Part shown: positions 45,584-56,906 of the stretch, piece after piece
How the letters are laid out: each line of letters begins with the position of its first letter
How positions within the stretch are numbered: the first letter of the stretch is position 1
Origin: Xanthomonas sacchari
GTDB taxonomy: Bacteria > Pseudomonadota > Gammaproteobacteria > Xanthomonadales > Xanthomonadaceae
Assembly (NCBI RefSeq): GCF_040529065.1
Contig: NZ_CP132343.1
Location: 4,278,001 to 4,342,000 of the forward strand
DNA length: 64,000 bases
Reading direction: 5' to 3'
Program-made: the position numbers and the translations under genes
Notes under the pieces: model-generated
The model's input: only the letters and a program-made list of their open reading frames with translations
Databases searched by the model: none
Told to the model about the DNA's origin: nothing

Positions 45584-46141
45584 TCGGAAGATCCCGTTCG
45601 ACGAATGAGAAGGACACGTCGCCTCTGCGCGCCGTTGCCGGCAGCGCCGATCGCGCCGTCGCATGGCAACGGCATCGGAATGGGACAGGCCTGCACGCGG
45701 TCGCGCTTGCAGTCATCGCGACGGTGCCGGCGCACCCGGTCCGCGCGATGCGATGCAGCCGCGCTACAAGACCACGAACGCCGCAAATGGAATGTGTGGA
45801 TGACATTAAATACGCGTGCATGTGATGCGACGCGGGGTAGCGGGACGTAGTGGCGCACGCTGCGCGACGCCAAGCGCGACGCAACAGGCAGCAAACATTC
45901 ACGCGGCGCTGACACGCGTGATTGGCGCGCGCGTGTCGTGTCTACAGCGAGCGTCGCAGACAACCGACTTCAGCCGCGCACCGATACGGTTTCAACCTTC
46001 GTGAACCTGAGCGCCACCAGCACGCCGGATACCGCTTGCCCCGTAGGAGCGGCTTCAGCCGCGACAGGCGTTACCGGTAACGCCGCATCGCGGCTGAAGC
46101 CGCTCCTACAGGACATAGACCCCAGGTATGAGAGGCGCCCT
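45584..46141. other. Intergenic between glgE and GH92-3; one REP pair
   Basis: About 560 bases. It should contain the glgE promoter on the minus strand; the AT-richer patch around 45790-45825 (ATGACATTAAATACG) is the most likely place. A REP pair lies at 46043-46109. No coding sequence is supported. Confidence 0.5.
46043..46109. repeat. REP-type palindrome pair
   Basis: Inverted arms GTAGGAGCGGCTTCAGCCGC and its complement flank the spacer AGGCGTTACCGGTAACGCCG, which is itself palindromic. The unit ends 32 bases from the GH92-3 stop. Confidence 0.9.
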
Positions 46142-48493
46142 TCACTCGCTCATCGAATAGGCGCGCTCGGCCCCAGCCGCCGCCCACGCGGTGTCGGGCG
46201 TGGCCTGCAGGGTGAAGCGCAGTTCGCCGCCGGCCATGAGTTCCTCGTGGCGCAGGAACGCGCGGTTCAACGGACGCCCGTTGAGGGTGACGCCACCGAC
46301 GTAGGGATGCGCATCGTCCAGACCATCGGCGATCACCGTGAAGCGCTTGCCGTTGGGCAGCGCGAGGGTGGCGCGCGGCAGGAACGGGCGGCCGAGGATG
46401 TACTGGTTGCTGGCCGGCGCCACCGGGTAGAAGCCTAGTGCGGTGAACACGTACCAGGCCGACATCTGTCCCATGTCGTCGTTGCCGGCCAGGCCGTCCG
46501 GGCGCGCGGCGTACTGGCTGCGCATGATCTGCTGCAGCCGCGCCTGGGTGCGCCAGGGCTGCCCGGCGTAGGCATACAGATAGGCGACGTGATGGCTGGG
46601 CTCGTTGCCGTGCGCATACCAGCCGATCAGCCCGGTGATGTCCTCCATGTGCGCGAACACCTTGGGATCGACCTTGGCGTCGAACACCTGGTCCAGCCGC
46701 GCCAGCAGCTTGTCGTCGCCGCCGTGCGCACGCGCCAGGCCGGCCACGTCCTGCGGCACGTACCAGGAGTACTGCCAGGCATTGCCTTCGGTGTAGTCGG
46801 TGCCGTAGCCGCTGGCGTCCGGATCGAACGGAGTGCGGAAGCTGCCGTCGCGCTTGCGCGCGCGCATGAAGCCGGTGTCCGGGTCGAAGGCGTTACGCCA
46901 GTTGCCGGCGCGCTTGGCGAAGGCGGCGGCGATCTCACTGCGGCCCATCTCCTTGGCCATGCGCGCGATGGTCCAGTCGTCGAAGGCGTATTCCAGGGTC
47001 TTGGAAGCGGCCTCGCCTTCCTCGTCGATCGGCACGTAGCCCAGTTCGCGGTATTGGGCGATGCCGTCGTAGGGGCCGTAGTTGGCGCTGGCCACCATGG
47101 CCTTGAGCGCGGCGTCGGTGTCGTAGCCGCGGATGCCCTTCATGTACGCGTCGGCGATCACCGGCACCGCGTGGTAGCCGATCATGCACCAGGTCTCCAG
47201 GCCGTGGAACGCCCACACCGGCAGCACACCGTAGGGGCTTTCGCGCTGGTGCGCGAGCAGCGAGTTGACGATGTCGTTGGTGCGTTGCGGCGGCTGCACG
47301 ATGGTCAGCAGCGGATGCAGCGCGCGGTAGGTGTCCCACAGCGAGAACGTCGAATAGTGGGTGTAGCCCTGCGCCTGGTGCACGGCGTTGTCCGGCCCGC
47401 GATAGCGGCCGTCGCTGTCCATGAACATGGTCGGGCCGAGCAGGGTGTGGTACAGCGCGGTGTAGAACTGGGTGCGCTGCGCGGGCGGCGCATCCACCTC
47501 CACCGCGCCCAGCGCCTGCGCCCATTGCGCACGCGCCGCGCGGCGCACGCCGTCGAAATCCCAGCCCGGCACTTCGGCGTCGAGATTGGCGATGGCGCTG
47601 TCCTCGCTGACCGGCGAGATCGCCACCTTGACCAGCAGCGGCCCGCGCAGGGCGTCGCCGAAGTCGAACGATCCCACCAGTTGCCGGCCTTCGATCTGCG
47701 CGCGCTGGGTGGGGTCGTTGTCGCCCGGCGGCGGGAAGCCCTTGTAGGGGATGTCCTGCTCGGTGTTGTGGAAGGCATGGCCGCGCAGCGGCTGCGAGAA
47801 GCGCAGGGCGAAGTACAGCTGCCGCCCCGGCGCCCAGCCGCGGGTCTCGCGGAAGCCGGTGATGGTGCCGTCGGCGCGCAGGCGCAGCCGCGACCAGCTG
47901 ATCTTGCCCGGGTAGTCGTACAGGCTGGTGCGCAGGTCCAGCAGCACGTGCGCCGGCTGGCCGGCCGGATAGGTGTAGCGGTGCACGCCGACGCGGGCGC
48001 TGGCGGTGAGTTCGGCGTGCACCTTGTAATCGTCCAGGGTCACCGCGTAGTAGCCCGGTTCGGCGCGCTCGTCGTCGTGGCGGAAGCGCGCGCTGTAGCC
48101 GCTGCCGGGGGTGTCCGGGTCGCCACGCTCCAGCCGCACCGCGCCGCTGATCGGCATCAACAGCACGTCGCCCAGGTCGGAATGGCCGGTGCCGGAGAAG
48201 TGCGTATGCGAGAAGCCGACCAGGCTGCGGTCGTCGTAGCGGTAGCCGGCCGCCCAGCCGTAGGCGTCCTTGCGCGGCTGGATGCGCGTGTCCGGGCTCA
48301 GCTGGACCATGCCGAACGGCACCGTGGCGCCGGGATAGGTGTGGCCCTCGCCGCCGGTGCCGATGAAGGGGTCCACCGCGGCCACCGCACGTTCGCCGGC
48401 GTCACCGCCCGCCGCTGCGACGGCGGATGCGATCGGCCACAGCGCGGCCAGCAGCAGCGCGGCAGCGCCGCCCAGCGTCCTCGAGCTGCGCAT
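46142..48493 (-). CDS. GH92 family alpha-1,2-mannosidase (third)
   Basis: A 783-residue secreted GH92 enzyme of normal length. The signal peptide (AAALLLAALWPIASAVAAA) is followed by VDPFIGTGGEGHTYPGATVPFGMVQLSP, GFSHTHFSGTGHSDLGDVL, the catalytic-region text YGTDYTEGNAWQYSWYVPQDV, GNEPSHHVAYLY and GNDDMGQMSAWY (from ~670). It should release alpha-linked mannose in the periplasm. It is divergent from the lacI-2/permease/epimerase operon across 131 bases that hold two operator-like palindromes. It is closer in motif style to GH92-1 than to the multidomain GH92-2. Confidence 0.93.
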   Translation of the reverse strand: MRSSRTLGGAAALLLAALWPIASAVAAAGGDAGERAVAAVDPFIGTGGEGHTYPGATVPFGMVQLSPDTRIQPRKDAYGWAAGYRYDDRSLVGFSHTHFSGTGHSDLGDVLLMPISGAVRLERGDPDTPGSGYSARFRHDDERAEPGYYAVTLDDYKVHAELTASARVGVHRYTYPAGQPAHVLLDLRTSLYDYPGKISWSRLRLRADGTITGFRETRGWAPGRQLYFALRFSQPLRGHAFHNTEQDIPYKGFPPPGDNDPTQRAQIEGRQLVGSFDFGDALRGPLLVKVAISPVSEDSAIANLDAEVPGWDFDGVRRAARAQWAQALGAVEVDAPPAQRTQFYTALYHTLLGPTMFMDSDGRYRGPDNAVHQAQGYTHYSTFSLWDTYRALHPLLTIVQPPQRTNDIVNSLLAHQRESPYGVLPVWAFHGLETWCMIGYHAVPVIADAYMKGIRGYDTDAALKAMVASANYGPYDGIAQYRELGYVPIDEEGEAASKTLEYAFDDWTIARMAKEMGRSEIAAAFAKRAGNWRNAFDPDTGFMRARKRDGSFRTPFDPDASGYGTDYTEGNAWQYSWYVPQDVAGLARAHGGDDKLLARLDQVFDAKVDPKVFAHMEDITGLIGWYAHGNEPSHHVAYLYAYAGQPWRTQARLQQIMRSQYAARPDGLAGNDDMGQMSAWYVFTALGFYPVAPASNQYILGRPFLPRATLALPNGKRFTVIADGLDDAHPYVGGVTLNGRPLNRAFLRHEELMAGGELRFTLQATPDTAWAAAGAERAYSMSE

Positions 48494-48508
48494 GGCAGGC
48501 TCCCCGTA

Positions 48509-48522
48509 TCGAATCGATCCAA
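48509..48522 (-). promoter_or_regulatory. LacI-type operator upstream of GH92-3
   Basis: Read on the minus strand the site is TTGGATCGATTCGA, 11 of 14 positions matching the perfect palindrome TTGGATCGATCCAA at 30629. It lies 16 bases before the GH92-3 start codon. Confidence 0.55.
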
Positions 48523-48604
48523 ACGGATAGCACAAAGCCACTGCAATGCCTTGCTGCACTGCAAAATGCGGATCCGGTGACGACAGCGCAGGATGAGCGA
48601 CCTT

Positions 48605-48618
48605 TTGAACCGGTCTAA
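48605..48618 (+). promoter_or_regulatory. LacI-type operator upstream of lacI-2
   Basis: TTGAACCGGTCTAA has a palindromic core ACCGGT with TT/AA ends. It agrees with TTGGATCGATCCAA at 10 of 14 positions. It ends seven bases before the GTG of the second LacI gene, so binding would block that operon. Confidence 0.55.
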
Positions 48619-48624
48619 TGCGCC

Positions 48625-49674
48625 GTGGCGCCGTCTTTCGCCGACAAACGCGTCACCGTGTCCGACATCGCCGCCGCCTGCGGCGTGTCGCGGGCGACCG
48701 TGTCGCTGGTGCTGCGCAACAGCCCGCTGGTGCATGCGGACACGCGCGCGCGGGTGGCGGCGGAGATCGCCCGCCAGGGCTACGTCTACCACCGCGGCGC
48801 GGCCAGCCTGCGCGGCCGCGCGTCCAATGCGGTGGCGCTGGTGGTCAACGACCTGGCCAATCCGTTCTTCGCCGAGTTCGCCGGCGGCGTGGACGCGGCG
48901 CTGGCCGAGGCCGGCTACGTGATGCTGATGGGCAGCACCGGCGAGTCGCCGGAGCGCCAGCAGACCGTGTTGGCCTCGCTGATCGAACACCACCCCGCGG
49001 CGATGATCCTCTCGCCCACCGAGAACACCGACGCGGCGCGGCTGCGCCAGCTGCTGGGGCCGCGCCTGCCGGTGCTGCTGTTCAACCGCGCGCTGGACGG
49101 CGACTGGCCGCTGCTGGCGCTGGACAACCGGCGTGGCGCGCGCCTGGCCACCGAACACCTGCTGGCGCAGGGCCACCGTGCCATCGCCTTCTTCGGCGGC
49201 CACCGCCAGTCCAGTTCCTGCGCCGAGCGCCGCGCCGGCTACCGCGAGGCGCTGGCCGCCGCCGGCATCGCGGTCGACCCGGCGTGGCTGATCGAATGCG
49301 CGCCGACCCGGCTGGAAGCGGCGCGCCAGGCCGGCGCGCTGTGCGCGCGCGACCCGCTGCCGACCGCACTGGTCTGCTACAACGACGTGGTCGCGCTGGG
49401 CCTGGCCAGCGGCCTGGCCGAACGTGGTCGCATCGCCGGCCGCGACTACGCGCTGATCGGCTTCGACGACATTCCCGAGGCCGCCGTCGCCACCCCGCCG
49501 CTGTCCACCGTCGCCGTCGCCCCGCGCGAGCGCGGCATGCAGGCAGCGCGCCTGGTGCTGGACGCGCTGCGCCACCGCCAGGCCCTGCCTGCGCTTACCA
49601 TCGCCCCCGCCCGGCTGTGCCTGCGCGCCAGCAGCCGGATCGCCCTCTCGCCCGTTCCCGGAGTCGCTGCATGA
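48625..49674 (+). CDS. LacI-family regulator (second)
   Basis: A 349-residue LacI/PurR-type repressor starting at GTG 48625, the first possible start after an in-frame TAA at 48616. The HTH is VTVSDIAAACGVSRATVSLVLRN (~11-33), with hinge SPLVHADTRARVAAEIARQGYVYHRGAASLRGR. The effector domain shows NDLANPFFAEFAGGVDAAL, LALDNRRGARLATEHLL, CYNDVVALGLASGL and IGFDDIPEAAVATPPLSTV. The recognition helix is the same as in the first LacI (SRATVSLVLR), consistent with a shared operator. Its stop overlaps the permease ATG (ATGA). It lacks the Lys/Ala tail of its paralogue. Confidence 0.92.
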   Translation: MAPSFADKRVTVSDIAAACGVSRATVSLVLRNSPLVHADTRARVAAEIARQGYVYHRGAASLRGRASNAVALVVNDLANPFFAEFAGGVDAALAEAGYVMLMGSTGESPERQQTVLASLIEHHPAAMILSPTENTDAARLRQLLGPRLPVLLFNRALDGDWPLLALDNRRGARLATEHLLAQGHRAIAFFGGHRQSSSCAERRAGYREALAAAGIAVDPAWLIECAPTRLEAARQAGALCARDPLPTALVCYNDVVALGLASGLAERGRIAGRDYALIGFDDIPEAAVATPPLSTVAVAPRERGMQAARLVLDALRHRQALPALTIAPARLCLRASSRIALSPVPGVAA

Positions 49675-50975
49675 GCCGTCGCCCGCTGTCCAACACCGCC
49701 GCCATCGCGGTGGTCAGCATGATCTTCTTCACCTGGGGCGGCCTGACCAGCCTCAACGACGTGTTGATCCCGCATCTGAAAGCCGTGTTCCAGATGAACT
49801 ACGCGCAGTCGATGCTGATCCAGTTCACTTTCTTCGGCGCCTACTTCCTGATGTCGGTGCCGGCCGGCGCGGTGGTGTCGCGGACCGGCTACAAGGCCAG
49901 CATCGTCATCGGCCTGGTGGTGGCGGCGATCGGCGCGGCGATGTTCTACCCGGCCGCGCGCCTGCCCTCCTACCCGCTGTTCCTGACCGCGCTATTCGTG
50001 CTGGCCAGCGGCATCACCCTGCTGCAGGTGGCGGCCAATCCGTACATCAGCCTGATCGGCGCGCCGGAGAAGGCGCCGAGCCGACTCAACTTCGCCCAGG
50101 CGCTGAACTCGCTGGGCACCACCGTGTTCCCGTGGCTGATCGGCCCACTGATCCTGGCCGGCGCGGTGCTCGGCGCCGACCAGATCGCGGCGATGAATCC
50201 CGCGCAGTTGTCCGCCTACCGCATCGAACAGGCGCGTACGGTGGAAATCCCCTACCTGATGCTGGCAGGCGGCCTGCTGCTGCTGGCGGTGTTCATGCTG
50301 GTCATGCGGGTGCCGTCGCTGCGGGAGGACAAGGATAGCGGCGCCGAGTCGCATCACCGCTTCGCCGACGCGCTGCGCCACCCGCACCTGTTGTGGGGCG
50401 TGGTGGCGATCTTCATGTACGTGGGCGCGGAAGTGGCGATCGGCAGCTTCCTGATCAACTACATCTCCGGCCCCACCACCGGCGGCCTCAACGAAGCCGA
50501 CGCCACGCACCATCTGTCGTACTACTGGTTCGGCGCGATGGTCGGCCGCTTCGCTGGCGCCGCGCTGCTGCAGTTCATCCCCGCGCGCAAGCTGCTGGCG
50601 GTGTTTGCCGGCATCGCCGCACTGTTGCTGGTCGTGACCATGGTCAGCACCGGCCACGTGGCGATGTGGAGCGTGATCGCGATCGGCCTGTTCAATTCGG
50701 TCATGTTCCCGACCATCTTCACCGTGGCCATCGAACGCCTGGGCGTGCTCACCAGCAAGGCATCGAGCCTGCTGATCATGGCGATCGTTGGCGGCGCCAT
50801 CGTGCCGCTGGTGCAGGGCCTGCTGGCCGATGCGATCGGCATCCAGCATGCCTTCGTGGTCCCGCTGCTGTGCTACGCCTACATCGTCTGGTACGGCCTG
50901 CGCGGTTCGCGCCTGTCGGCGGAGCTGGCGGCGACCGCGCCGACCACCGCGCCGACCGCGCGCGTGATGCACTGA
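49671..50975 (+). CDS. FucP-type sugar MFS permease
   Basis: A 434-residue, twelve-helix transporter of the FucP (FHS) branch of the major facilitator superfamily: FFTWGGLTSLNDVLIPHLKAVF at the N-terminus, SVPAGAVVSRTGYKASI, ASGITLLQVAANPYISLIG and EKAPSRLNFAQALNSLGTTVFPWL, all strongly conserved in FucP. It carries monosaccharide with protons across the inner membrane. Placed between a mannosidase-linked LacI and a mannose isomerase/epimerase-type gene, mannose is the likely substrate. The start ATG 49671 overlaps the LacI stop by four bases. Confidence 0.92.
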   Translation: MSRRPLSNTAAIAVVSMIFFTWGGLTSLNDVLIPHLKAVFQMNYAQSMLIQFTFFGAYFLMSVPAGAVVSRTGYKASIVIGLVVAAIGAAMFYPAARLPSYPLFLTALFVLASGITLLQVAANPYISLIGAPEKAPSRLNFAQALNSLGTTVFPWLIGPLILAGAVLGADQIAAMNPAQLSAYRIEQARTVEIPYLMLAGGLLLLAVFMLVMRVPSLREDKDSGAESHHRFADALRHPHLLWGVVAIFMYVGAEVAIGSFLINYISGPTTGGLNEADATHHLSYYWFGAMVGRFAGAALLQFIPARKLLAVFAGIAALLLVVTMVSTGHVAMWSVIAIGLFNSVMFPTIFTVAIERLGVLTSKASSLLIMAIVGGAIVPLVQGLLADAIGIQHAFVVPLLCYAYIVWYGLRGSRLSAELAATAPTTAPTARVMH

Positions 50976-51065
50976 TCCACTGATCCGTTCCCGGCACGGC
51001 GGCGCACACGCTGCCGCCGTGCGCCGTTGTCTTCCCTTCCCTCACCCAGCTCGCCAGCCAACCGC

Positions 51066-52352
51066 ATGAACCTGCCCGCCACGCCCCTGCCCGACTTCGC
51101 CGACGCCGCCGTCCTGCGCGCGCACATCGCCGACACCATGGCCTTCTACCACCCGCGCGCGATCGACCCGGCGGGCGGTTTCTTCCACTATTTCCGCGAC
51201 GACGGCAGCGTGTACGACGCCGGCCATCGCCACCTGGTCAGCAGCACCCGCTTCGTCTTCAACTACGCGATGGCGGCGATCGAGTTCGCCGACTCGCCGC
51301 TGGCCGCCGAGTACCTGGACGCCGCGCGTCACGGCCTGCGCTACCTGCGCGAGCTGCACCGCGATACCGCCAGCGGCGGCTACGTGTGGACCCTGCGCGA
51401 CGGCGTGGCCGAGGACCGCACCCAGCACGCCTACGGCGCCGCCTTCGTGCTGCTGGCCTACGCCACCGCGAAGAAGGCCGGCCTGGACACCGACGCGTGG
51501 ATGGACGAGACCTGGCAGTTGCTGGAAACCCGCTACTGGGATGCCGCCGCCGGCCTGTACCGCGACGAGGCCACGCCGGAGTGGACGTTCTCCAGCTACC
51601 GCGGCCAGAACGCCAACATGCACCTGTGCGAAGCGCTGATCGCCGCCTACGAGGCCAGCGCCGAGCCGCGCTACCTGCAGCGCGCGCTGCTGCTGGCCGA
51701 CCACATCACCCGCCGCCAGGCGGCACTGGCCGGCGGCCTGGTGTGGGAGCACTACGACGCCGACTGGCAGGTGGACTGGGACTACAACCGCGACAACCCC
51801 AAGCACCTGTTCCGACCGTGGGGCTTCCAGCCCGGCCACCAGGTCGAGTGGTCCAAGCTGCTGGTGCTGCTGCACGGGCACCTGCAGGCGTCCACCGGCA
51901 CCGCACCGGCGTGGCTGCTGCCGACCGCGCGGCACCTGTTCGACACCGCCCTGGCGCACGGCTGGGACACGCAGCATGGCGGCATCGTCTACGGCTTCGC
52001 CTCCGGCACCGAAGAGGCGCCGGTGGTCGGCGTGCCCGACGTGGCCGCGGCGCCGACCTACTTCTGCGACGACGACAAGTACTTCTGGGTGCAGGCCGAA
52101 GCCATCGCCGCGGCCTCGCGGCTGCTGGCCGCCACCGGCGATGCCGCGTATCGCAACGCCTACGACAAGCTGTGGGCATATTCCTGGGAGCACCTGGTCG
52201 ACCACCGCTACGGCGCCTGGTTCCGCATCCTCAGCCGCGACAACCGCAGCTACAGCGACGAGAAGAGTCCGGCCGGCAAGACCGACTACCACACCATGGG
52301 CGCCTGCCACGACGTGCTGGCGGTGATGCGCGGCAGCCAGGCGTTCGCGTAA
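51066..52352 (+). CDS. AGE-family isomerase, probable mannose isomerase
   Basis: A 428-residue (alpha/alpha)6-barrel enzyme of the N-acylglucosamine 2-epimerase family. Typical segments are GGFFHYFRDDGS, HLVSSTRFVFNYAMAA, RTQHAYGAAFVLLAYA, QNANMHLCEALIAAYEA, FRPWGFQPGHQVEWSKLL, a second-His region DDDKYFWVQAEAIAA and DYHTMGACHDVL. The GFQPGHQVEW and KTDYHTMGACHD histidines match catalytic positions in D-mannose isomerases (YihS-like). It would convert mannose released by GH92 enzymes to fructose. ATG 51066 fits the family; an upstream in-frame ATG exists at 51027. It is 90 bases after the permease gene. Confidence 0.88.
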   Translation: MNLPATPLPDFADAAVLRAHIADTMAFYHPRAIDPAGGFFHYFRDDGSVYDAGHRHLVSSTRFVFNYAMAAIEFADSPLAAEYLDAARHGLRYLRELHRDTASGGYVWTLRDGVAEDRTQHAYGAAFVLLAYATAKKAGLDTDAWMDETWQLLETRYWDAAAGLYRDEATPEWTFSSYRGQNANMHLCEALIAAYEASAEPRYLQRALLLADHITRRQAALAGGLVWEHYDADWQVDWDYNRDNPKHLFRPWGFQPGHQVEWSKLLVLLHGHLQASTGTAPAWLLPTARHLFDTALAHGWDTQHGGIVYGFASGTEEAPVVGVPDVAAAPTYFCDDDKYFWVQAEAIAAASRLLAATGDAAYRNAYDKLWAYSWEHLVDHRYGAWFRILSRDNRSYSDEKSPAGKTDYHTMGACHDVLAVMRGSQAFA

Positions 52353-52404
52353 GCGGATGCGACCGGCACAGAGGCGCAGCGATCCTGCGCCCCTGTTGCC
52401 CGTT

Positions 52405-52472
52405 GTAGGAGCGGCTTCAGCCGCGACCAGGCGTTCCCGGTAAAGCCCGGTCGCGGCTGAGGCCGCTCCTAC
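52405..52472. repeat. REP-type palindrome pair
   Basis: Inverted arms GTAGGAGCGGCTTCAGCCGC and GCGGCTGAGGCCGCTCCTAC flank the spacer AGGCGTTCCCGGTAAAGCCC. It lies between the converging epimerase-type and rpoD genes. Confidence 0.9.
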
Positions 52473-52512
52473 AAGGATGCGGCGCACCGTTCGATCCGGC
52501 ATCTGCACCCAC

Positions 52513-52543
52513 AAAAAAGCCCCGCACCTGGCGGGGCTTTTTT
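52513..52543 (-). terminator. Bidirectional rho-independent terminator
   Basis: AAAAAAGCCCCGC, loop ACCTG, GCGGGGCTTTTTT: a perfect stem with runs of A and T on both sides. It lies 22 bases past the rpoD stop and can also end transcripts from the mannose operon on the other strand. Confidence 0.93.
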
Positions 52544-52564
52544 GTTGCCGCGAACCGCGCTCGA

Positions 52565-54427
<1,863 letters not shown>

Positions 54428-54541
54428 GAGTGCTCGCGCCACCGGCAGGTAGGTGAATGAGTGAACCTAGCATTATAACAGCCCGGACCGCCGCTTGCCG
54501 GACGAGGAGCCTGAACGGCTCCGCCAGGAACGCGCCGGCGT

Positions 54542-54982
54542 CTACGGCCGGAGCAGGAAAGTGACCGGGCCGTCGTTGACCAGGCTGACGATCATATGGG
54601 CACCGAAGCGGCCGGTTTCCACCCCTGGCGGGTGCTGCGCGCGGCACACCTCCAGCAATCGGTTGAAGCCGCGTTCAGCCTCGGCCGGCGGCGCCGCTGT
54701 GGTGAAACTGGGCCGCATGCCCGAGCCGGTATCGGCAGCCAGGGTGAACTGGCTGACCAGCAGCAGGCCGCCGCCGGTGTCGCGCAGCGACCGGTTCATG
54801 CGTCCGCTGTCGTCGGAGAACACCCGGTAGCCGAGCAGGCGCTCGGCCATGCGCCGGATCCTGGCCTCGTCGTCGCCCGGCTCCACCGCCACCAGCGCCA
54901 GCAAGCCGGGCCCGATCTGGCCCACGACCTCGCCATCGACGCTGACCGAGGCCTGGGTTACGCGTTGGATCAACGAGAGCAT
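54542..54982 (-). CDS. dtd: D-aminoacyl-tRNA deacylase
   Basis: A 146-residue Dtd that hydrolyses D-amino acids from mischarged tRNA. The active-site motifs are both present: [12 protein letters not shown] (residues ~76-87) and the C-terminal [10 protein letters not shown], the NxGPVT motif with the cis-Pro dipeptide. It starts [26 protein letters not shown], typical of the family. The gene lies upstream of rpoD on the same strand, 114 bases apart, a common arrangement of core genes. Just before its start is a short direct repeat of GGGGATT. Confidence 0.96.
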   Translation of the reverse strand: MLSLIQRVTQASVSVDGEVVGQIGPGLLALVAVEPGDDEARIRRMAERLLGYRVFSDDSGRMNRSLRDTGGGLLLVSQFTLAADTGSGMRPSFTTAAPPAEAERGFNRLLEVCRAQHPPGVETGRFGAHMIVSLVNDGPVTFLLRP

Positions 54983-55156
54983 AGGGCGGGGATTGGGGAT
55001 TGGGGATTCGTTATTGGCCGCGCCGCGACGAACGGTTGCGATCGTGCGGCATCATCGCCGAATGAGCGAGATTGAGAAAGCGATAAGGCACGCAGGCGGC
55101 GCGATCCGCGACACCCGTCGGGCAGGCCAGATGCGCCGAGCGGATAAACTGGGCCG

Positions 55157-56071
55157 ATGAAACCCGCCACGCTCGCTTCCCTGCTGTATCGCTGCGCCGC
55201 CGCCGTGGCGCGCCTGCCGTGGCCGTGGCTGCGCCGCCTGGCCGACGGCCTGGCCGGGCTGTGGCTGCGCCTGGACGCGCGCGAGAGCCGGGTGGTCCGG
55301 CGCAACCTGGAGCTGGCCTATCCGGAGTTGCTGCCCAGTGAGCGCGTCGCCCTGCAGCGCGACGTGCTGCGCTCGACCGCACGGCAGGCGTTCGAGACCC
55401 TGACGCTGTGGACCCGGCCGCCGGAACAGAACCTGGCGCGGCTGCGCCTGCGCCACGGCCAGGAGCTGTACGACGCGGCGCTGGCCACCGGCCGCGGGGT
55501 GATCGTGGCCGCGCCGCATTTCGGCAATTGGGAGCTGCTCAACCAGTGGCTGGCCTCGCGCGGCGACATCGCCATCGTCTACAAGGCGCCGGAGTCGGCG
55601 GTCGGCGATGCCTTCCTGCAAATGGTGCGCAGCGGCGAACGGGTGCGCCAGGTGCGCGCCGAGGGCCCAGCGGTGCGGCAGTTGTTCAAGACGCTCAAGG
55701 ACGGCGGCGCGGTCGGCATCCTGCCCGACCAGCAGCCCAAGGCCGGCGATGGCGTGTTCGCGCCGTTCTTCGGCGTGCCGGCGCTGACCATGACCCTGGT
55801 CAACCGCCTGGCCGAGCGCACCGGCGCGACCGTGCTGTTCGCCTGGTGCGAGCGCGTCGGCAACGACCTGGAGTTCGCCCTGCACGTGCAGCCGGCGCCG
55901 CCGGACATCGCCGATGCCGACCCGCTGCGCGCGGCCACCGCGCTCAACGCGGGCGTGGAGCGGGTGGCGCGGCGCGACCCGGCGCAGTATCAGTGGACCT
56001 ACAAGCGCTACACCCTGCGCCCGGACCCGGCCGAGCCCAATCCCTACGCCACCGAGCGCCATCCGCACTAG
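55157..56071 (+). CDS. LpxL/HtrB-type lysophospholipid acyltransferase
   Basis: A 304-residue inner-membrane-associated acyltransferase of the lipid A biosynthesis (LpxL/HtrB) family. The catalytic HX4D/E-type motif is APHFGNWELLN (H near residue 119, E near 124). Other family segments are RNLELAYPEL, IVYKAPES, VRQLFKTLKDGGAVGILPDQQPKAGDGVFAPFFGVPALTMT and the C-terminal YQWTYKRY. It transfers an acyl chain from acyl-ACP to a lipid A precursor or related lipid. It stands alone, divergent from dtd. Confidence 0.9.
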   Translation: MKPATLASLLYRCAAAVARLPWPWLRRLADGLAGLWLRLDARESRVVRRNLELAYPELLPSERVALQRDVLRSTARQAFETLTLWTRPPEQNLARLRLRHGQELYDAALATGRGVIVAAPHFGNWELLNQWLASRGDIAIVYKAPESAVGDAFLQMVRSGERVRQVRAEGPAVRQLFKTLKDGGAVGILPDQQPKAGDGVFAPFFGVPALTMTLVNRLAERTGATVLFAWCERVGNDLEFALHVQPAPPDIADADPLRAATALNAGVERVARRDPAQYQWTYKRYTLRPDPAEPNPYATERHPH

Positions 56072-56097
56072 GGCACTCGACCCGTGCCGAGCCGGCA

Positions 56098-56619
56098 CTA
56101 ATCGTCGTGCGGCTGCGCCGGCCCGGCGAGGATGCGCTGGTAGAACGCCAGGTCCAGCCAGCGGCCGAACTTGAAGCCGGCCTCGCGCACCGTTCCGGCG
56201 TGCACGAAGCCCAGTTGCTCGTGCAGGGCGATGCTGCCGGCATTGCTGGCGTCGATGCCGCCGACCAGCACGTGCACGCCGCGCGCCTCCGCAGTCTCGA
56301 TCAGCGCCTGCAACAAACGCCGCCCCGCGCCGCGGCCGCGATGGTCGCGGTGCACGTAGACCGAGTGCTCGACGCTGTACTTGAACGCCGGCCAGGCGCG
56401 GAAGGTGCCGTAGCTGGCGAAGCCGACCAGCGTGCCGTCGGCGTCCTCCAGGCCCAGCACCGGGAAGTTGCCGGCGCGCTTGGTCGCGAACCAGGCCGCC
56501 ATGCTCTCCGGCGGGCGCGGCCGGTAGTCGTACAGCGCGGTGGAGTTGACGATGGCGTCGTTGAAGATCTCCAGGATCGCCATCGCGTGGCGCGGTTCGG
56601 TGCAATCGACGAGTTGCAT
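56098..56619 (-). CDS. GNAT acetyltransferase, phosphinothricin-type
   Basis: A 173-residue GNAT-fold enzyme similar to PAT/YwnH-type N-acetyltransferases: ILEIFNDAIVNSTALYDYRPRPPESMAAWF at the N-terminus, GFASYGTFRAWPAFKYSVEHSVYVH in the central sheet, and the acetyl-CoA loop HRDHRGRGAGRRLLQALIE. It closes with GGIDASNAGSIALHEQLGFVHAGTVREAGFKFGRWLDLAFYQ. Such enzymes acetylate phosphinothricin, methionine sulfoximine or related amines; the real substrate is unknown. ATG 56619 (MQLVDCTEP) is chosen by family fit. It is convergent with the acyltransferase gene. Confidence 0.88.
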   Translation of the reverse strand: MQLVDCTEPRHAMAILEIFNDAIVNSTALYDYRPRPPESMAAWFATKRAGNFPVLGLEDADGTLVGFASYGTFRAWPAFKYSVEHSVYVHRDHRGRGAGRRLLQALIETAEARGVHVLVGGIDASNAGSIALHEQLGFVHAGTVREAGFKFGRWLDLAFYQRILAGPAQPHDD

Positions 56620-56906
56620 GCGGGCGTGGGGCCGGAGGGACGCGATGCCGCACAGTAGCAAGCAACCGGCGGCGTGTGCACACCCGCCCAACGCCGGCGG
56701 CATTGCCGGAAACGCTGCATCCGGTTGCATCGGCGGCGGAGTACGAGCGGGCACAGTGCGTTCCATCGCCCGCGGGCTGGCGGTACAGGCAAAGCGCGCG
56801 ACAATGGCGCCGGGCGCCATGCGCCTGCCGGCGCCGCGCCGGTGCCGCCGCGACCGGATGCGGCAGCCTTGAAGCGGCGCCGCCGATCCCCCATCTGGAG
56901 TCGTGC

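Noticed and set aside
54983..55015. GGGGATT direct repeats upstream of dtd as a phase-variable tract
   Set aside because: Only about three copies, outside any coding frame and not placed in an obvious promoter; too little to support phase variation.
56620..56906. FMN riboswitch upstream of the GTP cyclohydrolase II gene
   Set aside because: The conserved AGGGCGGGG / GCCCGCGAGCG-type core is not present.
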